A DNA stretch of 6,539 bases from an uncultured Collinsella sp. (GCA_900556675.1 USQE01000067.1:1-6539), one strand, 5' to 3'. Numbered from the stretch's first letter, positions 1-6,149 are shown. A program made the numbers and translations. Notes: generated by a model from the letters alone, not told the origin.

Positions 1-1223
1 GCCGCCACGGGCGCAGCAGAGGAGCCCACCTTGCGCTCCTGGCGGCGAAACACCTCAACCTCGGCGCCACGGAAGCGGTAGATCGACTGCTGCGCATCGC
101 CCACGGTGCACAGCGCGCGCTCCCCCGCGCCCGTCAGATAGCGAATCAAATCGACCTGCATCTGATCGGTATCCTGGAACTCATCGATCATGACCATCTT
201 AAAGCGGCCCTCATAGGCAGCTCGAATAGCCGGGTAGTCGCGCAGCGCCTCGTACGCCATGCGCAGCAGGTCATTGTTATCGAACGCGGACTGGTCGGCC
301 TTGAGCGCACGGTACTCCGCCTCCACGGCACGGGCAAGCCCCACCAGCGCATCGAGCGCCGGGCCGCCGCAGGCAAGCACGATATTGATAAACGCATCGG
401 CGGCCTCGGCCTTGAGTAGCTCCACCTGCTCCTTAGGAAACGCCTTGCTCGCCCGAGGCATACTGCACGACATCATGAGTCGCGCCGCATCCTCCATGGT
501 TTTGCCGCTCGCCTCAAACGCGTCGATGGCGTCGAGTGCCACCTGCGCTTTCTCGGTCGTGGCCTTGCTTGCGCCCAGCGCCGCACGATAGGCATCGGCA
601 AGCGCCGAGGTGTCGGCCTGGCCGCGCGCCACGCACACATCGTCCATGCCGCCCGGAAGCTGGCTCGATAGCTCCAGCAAGTCGCGCACCAGGCCTTTGA
701 TGGTGGTACCGGCGCCAAACGTCCCGCCCTCGCCCGCCATGGGATACCAGGCGTAGAGGGCCTTAAGCGAAGTGGCGAGCTCGGGCGCGGCATCGGGCGC
801 CGTCGCGCGCCCCAGCACATGCTCGACAGCCTGATCCATAAGCTCATCGGTATCGGTAAGCACCGTGAACTCGGGGTCGATGCCCAGCTCCAGCGCATGC
901 GCGCGCAGGATACGCGAGCACATGCCGTGAATGGTCGAGATCCAAGCGTCGTCGACGGTCAGGGCCTCCTCGTCCATACCCTCTTCGATAAGCGCACGGC
1001 GCACGCGGTCGCGAATCTCGGCCGCGGCGTCTTTGGTAAAGGTAATGGCGAGCACCTGGTCCAGATGCTCGACAAACGGACCGGATTCGGGCGAGAGCGC
1101 ATAGACGATGCGGCGCGTGAGGGTAAAGGTCTTGCCCGAACCGGCGCCCGCCGAGACAAACATCGGGCGGTCGAGCGTTTTGACGACTTGCAGCTGTTGC
1201 GGCATCAAGGTCGAAAGATCCAT
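1..1223 (-). CDS. addA: AddA-like UvrD/Rep family helicase, N-terminal 407 residues (C-terminus off the left edge)
   Basis: Superfamily 1A DNA helicase, read from ATG at 1223 without a stop to the window edge. Visible motifs in order: Walker A AGAGSGKT (residues 25-32), motif Ia ITFTKDAAAEI (60-70), STIHGMCSRIL (96-106), the motif II (Walker B) segment IDEFQDTDQ (346-354, catalytic D347-E348), and motif III GDAQQSIYRFRGAE (375-388). These are typical of AddA/RecB/UvrD proteins, which load on DNA ends and translocate 3'-5' using ATP. The long insert between residues about 120 and 330 fits the 1B region of AddA-type helicases. The C-terminal RecB-like nuclease domain expected of a full AddA (about 1200 residues) is outside the window, so AddA rather than plain UvrD rests on the AddB-like partner immediately upstream. 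The gene starts three bases after the addB stop, so the two are almost certainly cotranscribed. The helicase assignment is very sure; the AddA name is likely. Confidence 0.93.
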   Translation of the reverse strand, partial: MDLSTLMPQQLQVVKTLDRPMFVSAGAGSGKTFTLTRRIVYALSPESGPFVEHLDQVLAITFTKDAAAEIRDRVRRALIEEGMDEEALTVDDAWISTIHGMCSRILRAHALELGIDPEFTVLTDTDELMDQAVEHVLGRATAPDAAPELATSLKALYAWYPMAGEGGTFGAGTTIKGLVRDLLELSSQLPGGMDDVCVARGQADTSALADAYRAALGASKATTEKAQVALDAIDAFEASGKTMEDAARLMMSCSMPRASKAFPKEQVELLKAEAADAFINIVLACGGPALDALVGLARAVEAEYRALKADQSAFDNNDLLRMAYEALRDYPAIRAAYEGRFKMVMIDEFQDTDQMQVDLIRYLTGAGERALCTVGDAQQSIYRFRGAEVEVFRRQERKVGSSAAPVA

Positions 1224-1226
1224 GGT

Positions 1227-4200
1227 CTACACGTCCCTCCTTACAAACGTTCCTTCGTGGTTATACGAGCAGCGCGCATGCGCGGCCTGCGCCGACGTCG
1301 GATCGACAGCGGCGACGTCGCCCGCCTCGAGCTCGCGCAGGCGCTCGGCAATGCCGGTCTCCACGCGGTCGAGCAGCGCATCGAAGTCCATGTTGCCGCC
1401 CTCGCCCGGAAAGCCCTTCTTGAGGCCTGGAATGCGACCGTCGCCGCGCTCTTCCTCGAGCAGCTCGGCACTTGCGGCACCACGCAGTGCGGGCTTGCCG
1501 CCCTTGGTCGAAAAATAGAGCGCCGCACGGGCATCTAGACCCAGCGCCCGGCGCATGGCCTGCGCGTAGATGAGTGTCTGGGTATGGGGCGGCAGCCAGC
1601 GCGGATCGTCGATGGGGGCCTCGCCCGACTCCTCGTCGCGCACCGTGGGGTCGGCGAGCTTAAACTCCTCGACACCCGAACGATGCTTGTAGTCAATCAC
1701 CACAGCGCGGTTCTCGGCGTCCACATCCACGCGGTCGATGCGCCCGCCGAGCGGCCAGCCGGCATACTCGACCTGGAGCTCGTTGAACGCAAACTCCAGG
1801 TAGCGCGGCGCGAAGGGCGCGAGCGCCTCGGACTCGTAGGCGAGCACGCCCTCCAGTTGCGGCAAGATCTCGGCCGCCTGGCGCTCCTCCACTGGAGAGA
1901 GCGGCACCAGCGGGCCCTCGGTACCGCGCTTGCCGGCGTGCTCGGCCAGGGTCTCGGCAAAGACCTCGTGCAGCAGCTCCTTCGCGCGCAGCAAGTTCTC
2001 GGGCGTCACGCGCTCCATGCCCTCTTGGGGCAGACGGGCATGCAGGTGTTCCAGCACGTCGTGGACGAAGTTGCCCTTCTCCATGTTGCCAAAATCCGCG
2101 TCGATAGACTGGGGCTTGACGCGATACGAGACAAACCAGCACAGCGGGCAGGTGGAATAGGCCTCGATCTGCGAGGCGGACGTCAGGCGCGGCACGAGCG
2201 GCGCGTCCTCGCCCTCGCCATCGCGACGGCGCAAGACCAAATACGGCACGGCCTCGGCACTCAGATGTTGAGGGGCTTCACAGGTCACGCGCTCGCGCTT
2301 GAGACCTTCGCCCGCCGCGGGATCGAAGTCCCTTACGATATCACCCTCACCCACGCACTTCGCCTTGTCGGCGCCAGCGGCTTTAGCGTCACCAGCGGTC
2401 TTAGCGTCGTCAGCGATCTTAGCGCCGTCAGCCTCGGCATGCGCCCGCAACTCGGTCCACACGGCAGCCGGATAGCACTCGCGCGCCTGGCGATCGTGGG
2501 TCACACGGGCGAGCGTAACCGGGCCGCGTGACGCCTGCATCGCGTGGCCAAAGCGCGCGCGCAGCAAGGCCGCGGGCTCAAGCGTCACGCCCTCGCGACC
2601 AAGGCTCGCCGTCAGCGTGGCCAGCGGCCCCTCCTCGTGCGAGAGCGGATAGCTGTCCAGATCGACATCGGCAAACAGCACGGCATCGTAGCTGCCGGGG
2701 CGCAGAGCTGCCGCATCGGCAAGCGAAGCAAAACGAACCTGAGCACGTGGCGCACGGTCAACCTCGTAGGTCTCGTAATCGTAGGCGGTGCTGCGCTTGT
2801 CCACCTTGGTGCGAATGCCATCGAGCACGGGCACGGTCGCGGCCTGCGACACGTCGAGCGCGCGGGCGCCATTCATAAGGATGTCGATGGCGTGGCGCAG
2901 CAGGGCTACCTCCGCCTGGCGACGAGCCTGGCCATCCAAGCTGCCCAGCGAGCGATCGGGCAACGCCTCGGCAACGGCAAGCATGGCCTTAAGCGCCGTC
3001 ACGGGCTTGTCACGCCACAGCGCCTGGAACACGTCCGAGACCACACACGGTACGTTCTTAAACCAGTTATCGTCGCTCGCCGCCTTGCGCGCGCCCCTCA
3101 CCTGGCCCTGAACGCTCTGTAGTAGGCTCTTTACGCCCGCGGTAGTCTTGCTGCGCGAGAGACGCATATTCTTATCGAAGGTACGGGCATTGACGGCATC
3201 AGCGCCCGAAAGCGGACTGTAGATCCAGTCGGTAAGCTCCGGCGCGGGCCACCACTCGGTCTTTGACGCCATGCCCTCATCGGCGGCCTTCATGCGCTCG
3301 ATCAGGCCGGCAAGCGCCGCAAACTGCCTGCCCGCAATGGATTGGGAAAACGCCGTGAATTCAGTTGTCTCGGCAGCGATATGACGAGCCGCCAGACGAG
3401 AGGCGAGCTCACCGAACAGCTGGGGTGCCCGGGCAGAAACGACGAGCACGCGCACGGGGTCGGTGGGCATTGCAGTAGCTTTATCGACCTTGGACTCCTT
3501 GTGCGCTTTCACCAACTTATCGATGGCGTCCGCATAGACATGAGCACGGGCATGGGGGCCGGCGACCTCAATAAAGGCAGGCTGAGCGGCGGTCCCGCAA
3601 GCGGCATCAGGCGCGACGGCATCCTCCTCCAGCGGCGCGGCCTCAAACAGCACGCCGCGGGCATCAAATGCCGCGGCAAGCTCCTCGCGCATCGCCGCCT
3701 GCTCGCGGGCAAGCAGCACGACGACCTCTCCCCCATTGTTCGCCACGGCAGACAGCAGCTCGAGCAGACCGTGCGTAAACGACGTGATACCGCGCACACA
3801 TACGGCGCGGGTGCACGCCGGCAGGCTATCGGCCAGGGCACCGGCCATAATGTCAGCTGCCTCGCAGGGCTCGACCATGTCTCGACGGTCCAAACCGCCC
3901 GCATAGGCGCGCAAAAGCTCGAATACACGAGCCTCGGCATCGCTTTTTGGCTTAGGCTGGCAGTTGTTGCCACCGCATCGCTCGGCCGTCGTCCCCGCCA
4001 CACCCGGTAGCACGTCGCGAGCCATGCGCGCGAGCATGCGCACCGTGCCCTGGCTGCGCGAAAGCGGCTGCAGATCGGCATCATCGAGACGCGTGACCAT
4101 ATCCGAAAACAGCATCTGGCGTTGCAGGTTGTCGACGAAATCGCGCCCGTCGCCCAAAAGCTCCCAAAGCGAGCGAAGCCACGATGTAGGCGTCTTGTAG

Positions 4201-4376
4201 TCAATACCCAGCGAAACGCCGGCTTCCGCCGCATCATGACGGCACAGGTCGAGCTCGGCAAACGTAGGTGCCAGCAACACGGCACGCCCGTGGCGAGCGA
4301 TAAGGTCGGCAAGCAACGCCGACTCGGCATCGCTCAAATCCGTGCCGGCATTGGTGGTATAGATTCGAACAGGCAT
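1227..4376 (-). CDS. addB: AddB-like subunit: inactive helicase-like region plus C-terminal PD-(D/E)XK nuclease
   Basis: 1049 residues, close to the usual AddB length of about 1100-1200. The C-terminal third is a RecB-family PD-(D/E)XK nuclease: LTSASQIEAYSTCP leads into the domain, then GGRIDRVD (D881), VIDYK (D895, K897) and QTLIYAQ (Q933xxxY937), the usual metal-binding, catalytic and QxxxY elements. The N-terminal two thirds should be the helicase-like scaffold. The N-terminus (MPVRIYTTNAGTD) shows no Walker A motif, although B. subtilis AddB has one. AddAB processes double-strand breaks to 3' tails for RecA loading. AddB proteins normally hold a 4Fe-4S cluster with one Cys before the nuclease core and three near the C-terminus. 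Here there are C743 and C746, but only C1036 (CSYNHEG) near the end. A lysine/alanine/aspartate-rich hexapeptide repeat sits near residues 647-671. The start is supported by GGAGG, although the gap to ATG is only three bases. An alternative name is generic PD-(D/E)XK nuclease family protein. Confidence 0.9.
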   Translation of the reverse strand: MPVRIYTTNAGTDLSDAESALLADLIARHGRAVLLAPTFAELDLCRHDAAEAGVSLGIDYKTPTSWLRSLWELLGDGRDFVDNLQRQMLFSDMVTRLDDADLQPLSRSQGTVRMLARMARDVLPGVAGTTAERCGGNNCQPKPKSDAEARVFELLRAYAGGLDRRDMVEPCEAADIMAGALADSLPACTRAVCVRGITSFTHGLLELLSAVANNGGEVVVLLAREQAAMREELAAAFDARGVLFEAAPLEEDAVAPDAACGTAAQPAFIEVAGPHARAHVYADAIDKLVKAHKESKVDKATAMPTDPVRVLVVSARAPQLFGELASRLAARHIAAETTEFTAFSQSIAGRQFAALAGLIERMKAADEGMASKTEWWPAPELTDWIYSPLSGADAVNARTFDKNMRLSRSKTTAGVKSLLQSVQGQVRGARKAASDDNWFKNVPCVVSDVFQALWRDKPVTALKAMLAVAEALPDRSLGSLDGQARRQAEVALLRHAIDILMNGARALDVSQAATVPVLDGIRTKVDKRSTAYDYETYEVDRAPRAQVRFASLADAAALRPGSYDAVLFADVDLDSYPLSHEEGPLATLTASLGREGVTLEPAALLRARFGHAMQASRGPVTLARVTHDRQARECYPAAVWTELRAHAEADGAKIADDAKTAGDAKAAGADKAKCVGEGDIVRDFDPAAGEGLKRERVTCEAPQHLSAEAVPYLVLRRRDGEGEDAPLVPRLTSASQIEAYSTCPLCWFVSYRVKPQSIDADFGNMEKGNFVHDVLEHLHARLPQEGMERVTPENLLRAKELLHEVFAETLAEHAGKRGTEGPLVPLSPVEERQAAEILPQLEGVLAYESEALAPFAPRYLEFAFNELQVEYAGWPLGGRIDRVDVDAENRAVVIDYKHRSGVEEFKLADPTVRDEESGEAPIDDPRWLPPHTQTLIYAQAMRRALGLDARAALYFSTKGGKPALRGAASAELLEEERGDGRIPGLKKGFPGEGGNMDFDALLDRVETGIAERLRELEAGDVAAVDPTSAQAAHARCSYNHEGTFVRRDV
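1235..1242 (-). promoter_or_regulatory. Ribosome binding site of addA inside the end of addB
   Basis: On the minus strand AAGGAGGG lies 11 bases before the addA ATG at 1223, within the last codons of the upstream gene. It supports this start and implies translation of addA close to addB termination (stop TAG at 1229-1227). Confidence 0.75.
2365..2436 (-). repeat. 18-bp tandem repeat encoding a hexapeptide inside addB
   Basis: Four imperfect 18-base units lie end to end (2365-2382, 2383-2400, 2401-2418, 2419-2436). The last three share a TTAGCG(T/C)C start on the plus strand. The encoded peptide is a run of ADGAKI, ADDAKT, AGDAKA, AGADKA, a charged, alanine-rich, probably helical or disordered linker roughly 80 residues before the nuclease domain. 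The frame stays open, so copy-number change would be tolerated. Confidence 0.8.
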
Positions 4377-4400
4377 GGTCCTCCGCTCAAACTGTTCGCA

Positions 4401-4430
4401 ATAATCAATGCATCCATCCTACCCGCCCAA
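4401..4430 (-). promoter_or_regulatory. Weak candidate promoter for addBA
   Basis: Minus-strand TTGGGC (4430-4425) and GATTAT (4406-4401) are separated by 18 bases, matching 3 of 6 and 4 of 6 consensus positions. Transcription would start about 18 bases before the addB ATG. A separate promoter is expected because an intrinsic terminator and a long palindrome lie between the TrpR-like gene and addB. The match itself is weak. Confidence 0.3.
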
Positions 4431-4434
4431 GCGG

Positions 4435-4462
4435 ACAGATTTGCCCCACGCCAACAGATTTG
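4435..4462. repeat. Two direct copies of ACAGATTTG beside the long palindrome
   Basis: ACAGATTTG occurs at 4435-4443 and 4454-4462, 19 bases apart. The second copy runs into the first two bases of the left arm of the inverted repeat. The palindrome arms carry the related hexamers ACGGAT and ACAGAT, so these could be remnants of the same element. The function is unknown. Confidence 0.45.
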
Positions 4463-4545
4463 ATCCCTTGGGGACGGAGGAAAACGGATCATGGAGAGGG
4501 TCAGTCTAACCCGGTGATCTGTTTTCCTCCGTCCCCAGGGGATCA
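4461..4545. repeat. Long intergenic inverted repeat, REP/MITE-like
   Basis: The arms at 4461-4491 and 4515-4545 are each 31 bases, complementary at 29 of 31 positions, and separated by 23 bases. Each arm itself begins TGATC(C/T) and ends GGATCA, and both contain GGGGACGGAGGAAAAC (left arm as read, right arm as complement). The spacer contains GGGT...ACCC, which could extend the fold. The two mismatches are consistent with a once perfect palindrome. It carries no convincing coding sequence. The size, intergenic position and nested ends fit a repetitive extragenic palindrome or small non-autonomous element. That it is dispersed in the genome is inference, since only one copy is in view. Confidence 0.8.
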
Positions 4546-4572
4546 AAAAACCGCCCCCGGAGGAGCGGTTTT
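4545..4572 (-). terminator. Intrinsic terminator of the TrpR-like gene
   Basis: On the minus strand AAAACCGC (4572-4565) pairs with GCGGTTTT (4554-4547) around a GC-rich ten-base loop, followed by a run of six T (4550-4545). It lies 24 bases beyond the stop codon of the TrpR-like gene. The T run ends in the outermost base of the long inverted repeat. Confidence 0.85.
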
Positions 4573-4595
4573 GCACAATTCGTTTTTGGCGCGAC

Positions 4596-4895
4596 CTACT
4601 CGCCATCCTCCAGTTTAATGAGGATCTTGCGGTAGCCACCGTACTCGCCGTTGAGTGCCTTGGACACACGGCTCACCGTGGTGGACGAAGCGCCGGTACG
4701 CGCCTGAACCTCAACATAGGGCTCGCCCTCGTCCAGGTAACGCGCAACCTGCAGACGCTGCGATAGATCACAAATCTCGCGCGGCGTGCAGATATCGGTC
4801 AAGAACGCTTGGATATCTTTCTCGTCGTCCAAAAGGCTAAATGCGTGGACCAGCTGCTTGACATCAGGCTTGTCAAACATGTTCTCGATATTCAT
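4596..4895 (-). CDS. TrpR-like YerC/YecD-family DNA-binding protein
   Basis: 99 residues, full length for the YerC/YecD group of TrpR-related proteins. The N-terminal helical part has the family-like pattern DVKQLVHAFSLLDDEKDIQAFL. It is followed by TPREICDLSQRLQVARYL (37-54) and a helix-turn-helix (about 59-81) with turn TGAS and recognition helix STTVSRVSKAL. The region resembles the TrpR repressor, but residues for tryptophan sensing cannot be judged here and the physiological role of this family is poorly defined. It is probably a cytoplasmic transcription factor. It is transcribed in the same direction as addBA downstream but is separated from it by a terminator. From memory, B. subtilis yerC sits near pcrB-pcrA-ligA, so a neighbouring UvrD-like helicase gene may be a recurring context. 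The start ATG at 4895 is chosen for its extended Shine-Dalgarno match. Met6 is a possible alternative with a poorer site. Confidence 0.92.
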   Translation of the reverse strand: MNIENMFDKPDVKQLVHAFSLLDDEKDIQAFLTDICTPREICDLSQRLQVARYLDEGEPYVEVQARTGASSTTVSRVSKALNGEYGGYRKILIKLEDGE

Positions 4896-4896
4896 C

Positions 4897-4903
4897 GATC
4901 ACC
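4897..4903 (-). promoter_or_regulatory. Unusual downstream-extended ribosome binding site
   Basis: GGTGATC lies one base before the ATG of the TrpR-like gene. It matches the 3' part of the full anti-SD complement AAGGAGGTGATC, while the usual AGGAGG core is degraded to TGGCGG. Alignment at this register gives normal spacing. The preceding sequence holds two CCGCCAAA copies in plus-strand reading (4902-4909, 4911-4918). Confidence 0.5.
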
Positions 4904-5000
4904 GCCAAACCCGCCAAAAGGCATCGAAGTTGATACTGACATCGGACATCGTTCGCCCGTTCTATGCAATAGGGCAACGCCTGTGGCTTTTGCCCGTAGC

Positions 5001-5031
5001 AGTGTAGCACACCACCAAACTAAAGCGACAA
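5001..5031 (-). promoter_or_regulatory. Candidate extended -10 promoter of the TrpR-like gene
   Basis: Minus-strand TGCTACACT (5009-5001) is an extended -10 (TGnTACACT). A poor -35, TTGTCG (5031-5026), sits 19 bases upstream. The transcript would have a leader of roughly 100 bases before the ATG at 4895. Confidence 0.35.
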
Positions 5032-5203
5032 GACTCTCTGCCAGCGGCGCGTTTTCTAGGACGAACGCCGTTTTGAAACCGAATGCGCACGCAAGCTCCA
5101 TGAATATCTGAGACAATGGGCGCCCAAACAGGGCCATGCCCGCGCATCTACCCGAGTTGCAAAGGCATGTGCCCCTCACGCCCCTCACCACGCCATGCGC
5201 AAG

Positions 5204-5209
5204 AAAGGA
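5204..5209 (+). promoter_or_regulatory. Ribosome binding site that sets the holin-family start
   Basis: AAAGGA lies eight bases before ATG 5218. It favours this start over the in-frame ATG at 5116, which has no comparable site. Confidence 0.7.
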
Positions 5210-5217
5210 TTCCCACC

Positions 5218-5583
5218 ATGCGCTTTTTGCTCAACTGGCTTTTGACCTCAATCGCCATCGCGATCGCAACGTTTCTCGTCCCCGGCATTCAGCCCTTCGG
5301 CATGGCCGACGCCTGGGTCTGCTTTGCCTTCGTGGCACTGTTCCTCAACATCGTCGACTCGCTCGTCAAGCCGTTCCTGACGGTCATCTCGCTGCCGCTC
5401 ACTATTATCACGCTTGGTATTTTTCAGCTCGTAGTCAACAGCTTTATGCTCGAGCTGGCCAGCTACCTGTCGGTCAATCTGCTGGGCGCGGGTATCTCCA
5501 TTGCCAGCTTTGGATCGGCCTTTATGGGCAGCATCCTGGTATCCATCATGCGCAGCATTCTCGACAGCGTCGCCAGGAACTAA
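5218..5583 (+). CDS. Small four-TM membrane protein, Phage_holin_4_2 (superfamily IV) family
   Basis: 121 residues, the usual size of this family. Hydrophobic segments fall at about 4-24, 33-49, 53-80 and 87-111, giving four predicted membrane spans with very short loops. Family-typical positions are N44...K51-P52 and the segment LPLTIITLGIF (59-69) followed by N74. The name comes from similarity to putative mycobacterial holins. Most members are chromosomal, not in prophages, and have no proven lytic function, and nothing phage-like surrounds this copy. I would call it an inner-membrane protein of unknown role. The start at 5218 places the first membrane helix at the N-terminus. The upstream in-frame ATG at 5116 would add a 34-residue, cysteine- and proline-rich stretch unlike the family. 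The gene stands alone, divergent from the TrpR-like gene and convergent with the Rrf2 gene. Confidence 0.9.
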   Translation: MRFLLNWLLTSIAIAIATFLVPGIQPFGMADAWVCFAFVALFLNIVDSLVKPFLTVISLPLTIITLGIFQLVVNSFMLELASYLSVNLLGAGISIASFGSAFMGSILVSIMRSILDSVARN

Positions 5584-5620
5584 AGCAACCGGATACGGAC
5601 CGCCACAACACGCCAAAACT

Positions 5621-5651
5621 AAGGCCGTCCATCGCAACGATGGGCGGCCTT
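5621..5651. terminator. Probable bidirectional terminator between convergent genes
   Basis: A 14-base stem (5621-5634 with 5638-5651, one G-U type mismatch) closes on a CAA loop: AAGGCCGTCCATCG against its near-exact complement. It lies 37 bases after the holin-family stop. The plus-strand tail (CCTTGTCATTTG) is a modest U-tract. The minus-strand tail (CCTTAGTTTTGG) is somewhat better and would serve the Rrf2 gene. It probably stops transcripts from both sides. Confidence 0.75.
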
Positions 5652-5720
5652 GTCATTTGTCGAGCCTCAGAGGGCAGGAAAATCTACCATTTCTACCCCG
5701 TCCCCCAATAGCAGGTGGGG

Positions 5721-6149
5721 CTAGATGACGTAGTCGTAGCCCTCGTTGGGGGCTACGAGCGCATCGAGCGTCACGCCGTCGAGGTAGTCGTTAATGAGCT
5801 TGTCCAGGTTCTTCCACACGTCGAGCGTGGGGCACTCGTCCGAACGCGAGCAGCCCTTGCAGTCGCCGTCTAGGCATGCGACCGGCGCCAGGCTGCCCTC
5901 GGTCAGGCGCAAGATCTCGCCCACCGTGTACTGCTCGGGCGGGCGCGTGAGCACGTAGCCGCCGCCCTTGCCGCGCATGCCCGAGAGCATATTGGCGCGC
6001 ACGAGCGTGGCCAAAATGTTCTCCAGATATTTCTCCGAAATCCCCTGACGCGCGGCGATCTCTTTGAGGGGAATGCGGCCTGCCGCCTGGTGCTCGGCCA
6101 GGTCGACCATAACGCGCAGGGCATATCTGCCCTTTGTGGAAACCAACAT
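5721..6149 (-). CDS. Rrf2-family transcriptional regulator with four clustered cysteines
   Basis: 142 residues, normal for Rrf2/IscR/CymR proteins. The N-terminus MLVSTKGRYALRVMVDLAEH is the family signature. The winged helix-turn-helix follows: IPLKEIAARQGISEKYLENIL (26-46) and the wing RGKGGGYVLTRP (59-70). After the linker helix comes a cysteine loop with C92, C97, C100 and C106. IscR ligates a 2Fe-2S cluster through C92, C98 and C104, so this protein plausibly binds an Fe-S cluster or senses redox state, although the spacing is shifted and there is a fourth Cys. CymR, the cysteine-metabolism member, lacks such a cluster. Because cysK is transcribed divergently from the same spacer, a role in cysteine or Fe-S homeostasis is the best guess. 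The start ATG at 6149 has GAAAGG 11 bases upstream and gives the canonical N-terminus. Confidence 0.93.
   Translation of the reverse strand: MLVSTKGRYALRVMVDLAEHQAAGRIPLKEIAARQGISEKYLENILATLVRANMLSGMRGKGGGYVLTRPPEQYTVGEILRLTEGSLAPVACLDGDCKGCSRSDECPTLDVWKNLDKLINDYLDGVTLDALVAPNEGYDYVI

Larger units (their letters stand above)
4896..5217. other. Divergent intergenic spacer with no convincing gene
   Basis: 322 bases lie between the TrpR-like gene and the holin-family gene. The left part holds the leader and promoter candidate of the TrpR-like gene. The right part ends in the Shine-Dalgarno site of the holin-family gene. A plus-strand TTGAAA (5073-5078) has no good -10 at 16-18 bases, so the promoter of the holin-family gene is not resolved. 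Open frames through the spacer have no recognisable protein features. I see no RNA gene. Confidence 0.6.

Noticed and set aside
819..1538. 239-codon plus-strand open frame across the addA/addB junction
   Set aside because: It is antisense to two well-supported genes, has no recognisable motifs and is typical GC-rich shadow coding.
1584..2531. 315-codon plus-strand open frame
   Set aside because: It lies wholly inside addB on the opposite strand. The translation is arginine/leucine/histidine-rich without domain features, as expected from the complement of a GC-rich gene.
3509..4330. 273-codon minus-strand open frame
   Set aside because: It is an out-of-frame shadow of the N-terminal part of addB, rich in R, C and S with no family features.
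4461..4545. CRISPR or attachment-site interpretation of the palindrome
   Set aside because: There is a single inverted pair, no direct repeat-spacer series and no integrase, so a REP/MITE-like element fits better.
4334..4669. 111-codon minus-strand open frame through the palindrome
   Set aside because: It overlaps the 3' end of the TrpR-like gene, the terminator, the inverted repeat and the addB start, so it is not compatible with these signals. It is an artefact of the repeat lacking stops.
5045..5078. CGGCG/CGCCG followed by TTTTGAAA as a plus-strand terminator
   Set aside because: The stem is only 5 bp with a 16-base loop and a short T-run, and no plus-strand gene lies upstream.
4892..5191. 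99-codon minus-strand open frame directly upstream of the TrpR-like gene, ending in an ATGA overlap
   Set aside because: The overlap is tempting, but the protein has no recognisable features, it covers the promoter candidate, and no good ribosome site was found. Coding potential is unsupported.
5116..5217. 34-codon N-terminal extension of the holin-family protein
   Set aside because: It is proline- and cysteine-rich and unlike the family, and the good ribosome site sits before ATG 5218.
5218..5583. Prophage lysis module
   Set aside because: Only the family name is phage-related. There is no endolysin, structural or integrase gene next to it, and such proteins are common on chromosomes.
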